This document shows positions 63,429 through 64,000 of a stretch of DNA of 64,000 nt, piece after piece. Positions within the stretch are counted from its first letter, which is position 1; each line of letters opens with the position of its first letter. The DNA is from Coprinus comatus (lineage: Eukaryota > Basidiomycota > Agaricomycetes > Agaricales > Agaricaceae): positions 2,480,001-2,544,000 of the forward strand of contig JAWPGT010000001.1 in assembly GCA_034638255.1 (NCBI GenBank), given 5' to 3'. Position numbers and translations under genes: made by a program. The notes under the pieces were generated by a model that did no database searches, was not told the origin of the DNA, and was given only the letters and a program-made list of their open reading frames with translations.

Positions 63429-64000
63429 ATATTCAAAACATATATCATATAAACTTTGACTCTTCCGAAAGGATCTGTTCGGTAGTGGCATGAATTTTTT
63501 TTTTTGTCGCTGGGACGTTCAACACCGTGCCGCCACTATTCTCCCCGTTTGTTTTTTTTTTTTGTTCCATTGAAATTCAATCTTGATAATGATTTCGAGT
63601 TTTATTCTCTTCCTCTCCTCCCCCCAATGTATGTACACATATTTGTACGCTTTGGTGCGTATAATGATGATCAGCGTTCTATAAATACTTCAAGTGCTTC
63701 GCGGGAGAACGGCTCTCGCTTCTCGCTTGGGTTTTGACGTTCTATTGATAATAAATAGCACCTGCCTACTTGTTATATTTCATCTATTGGCGAGACTATG
63801 AGCACCGTGCGTCCAAAATGATAACTTGAAATATTCACAATTCGTCATGTTATAACACACATAGTCCACATTTCTGGAATGACTCGGACTCGGCTTTTTC
63901 GTTGATGGTACAATAGGTGGTGTTAGCTGCGAGAATAGAAAGGGTATTTAAGAAGAGCATTGAATGGGATTCGTGTATCATTAACTCTGCCTAAGTTGAG
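63429..64000. other. 3' flank of the reductase, nothing further recognised
   Basis: Two poly-T runs lie near 63496 and 63550, in the likely 3' UTR or just beyond it. No other feature is seen to the end of the window. Confidence 0.55.

Overview
This window reads as nuclear DNA of a filamentous basidiomycete fungus, probably an agaricomycete. The genes are split by many short introns (about 40-85 nt, GTATGT/GTAAGT donors, TAG/CAG acceptors). The gene set is fungal: a Chs7-type chitin synthase export chaperone, two GtaA-type glutaminase-like proteins with a C-terminal membrane anchor, a PHO80/PCL-type cyclin, a ZIP4/SPO22 meiotic protein and a duplicated F-box family gene. No tRNA, rRNA or CRISPR was seen. 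The species cannot be fixed from the sequence alone.

Layout. 0-9 kb: a divergent housekeeping pair, phosphatidylserine decarboxylase (minus) and the U3 processome WD protein UTP18 (plus, with an unusual 1.13-kb pyrimidine-rich intron). 9.5-14.6 kb: an F-box gene, a small secreted GPI-like protein and a decayed second copy of the F-box gene. 15.2-16.1 kb: a compact non-autonomous Helitron with both ends visible. 18.3-24 kb: the ZIP4/SPO22-like gene (minus) divergent from a five-exon, 108-residue membrane protein. 24-30.4 kb: gene-poor. 30.4-33.2 kb: the cyclin (minus). 33.2-41.5 kb: gene-poor. 41.5-46.5 kb: a conserved fungal protein with an in-frame stop, CHS7 and a short-chain dehydrogenase. 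47-57.6 kb: two GtaA-like paralogues in opposite orientation flanking the mitochondrial branched-chain 2-oxoacid dehydrogenase E2. 58.7-63.4 kb: a coiled-coil/SAP-like protein and a GRE2-like reductase with a 9-nt micro-exon.

The genes do not form one pathway; this looks like an ordinary mixed chromosomal segment. Two themes stand out. First, reading frames of strongly conserved genes break repeatedly: single-base frame breaks in PSD, UTP18 (twice), ZIP4 and the plus-strand GtaA-like gene (twice), and in-frame stops in two or three other genes. Consensus errors are the likeliest cause, with real decay or recoding as alternatives. Second, local duplication and transposition have shaped the region: the F-box pair, the GtaA pair plus a third decayed fragment fused to the 5' end of one copy, and the Helitron. 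I found no convincing novel multi-gene system. The best candidates for new biology are the Helitron, the chimeric GtaA locus, the interrupted-frame genes and a 12-bp-phased array of CTGCAG palindromes upstream of the cyclin.
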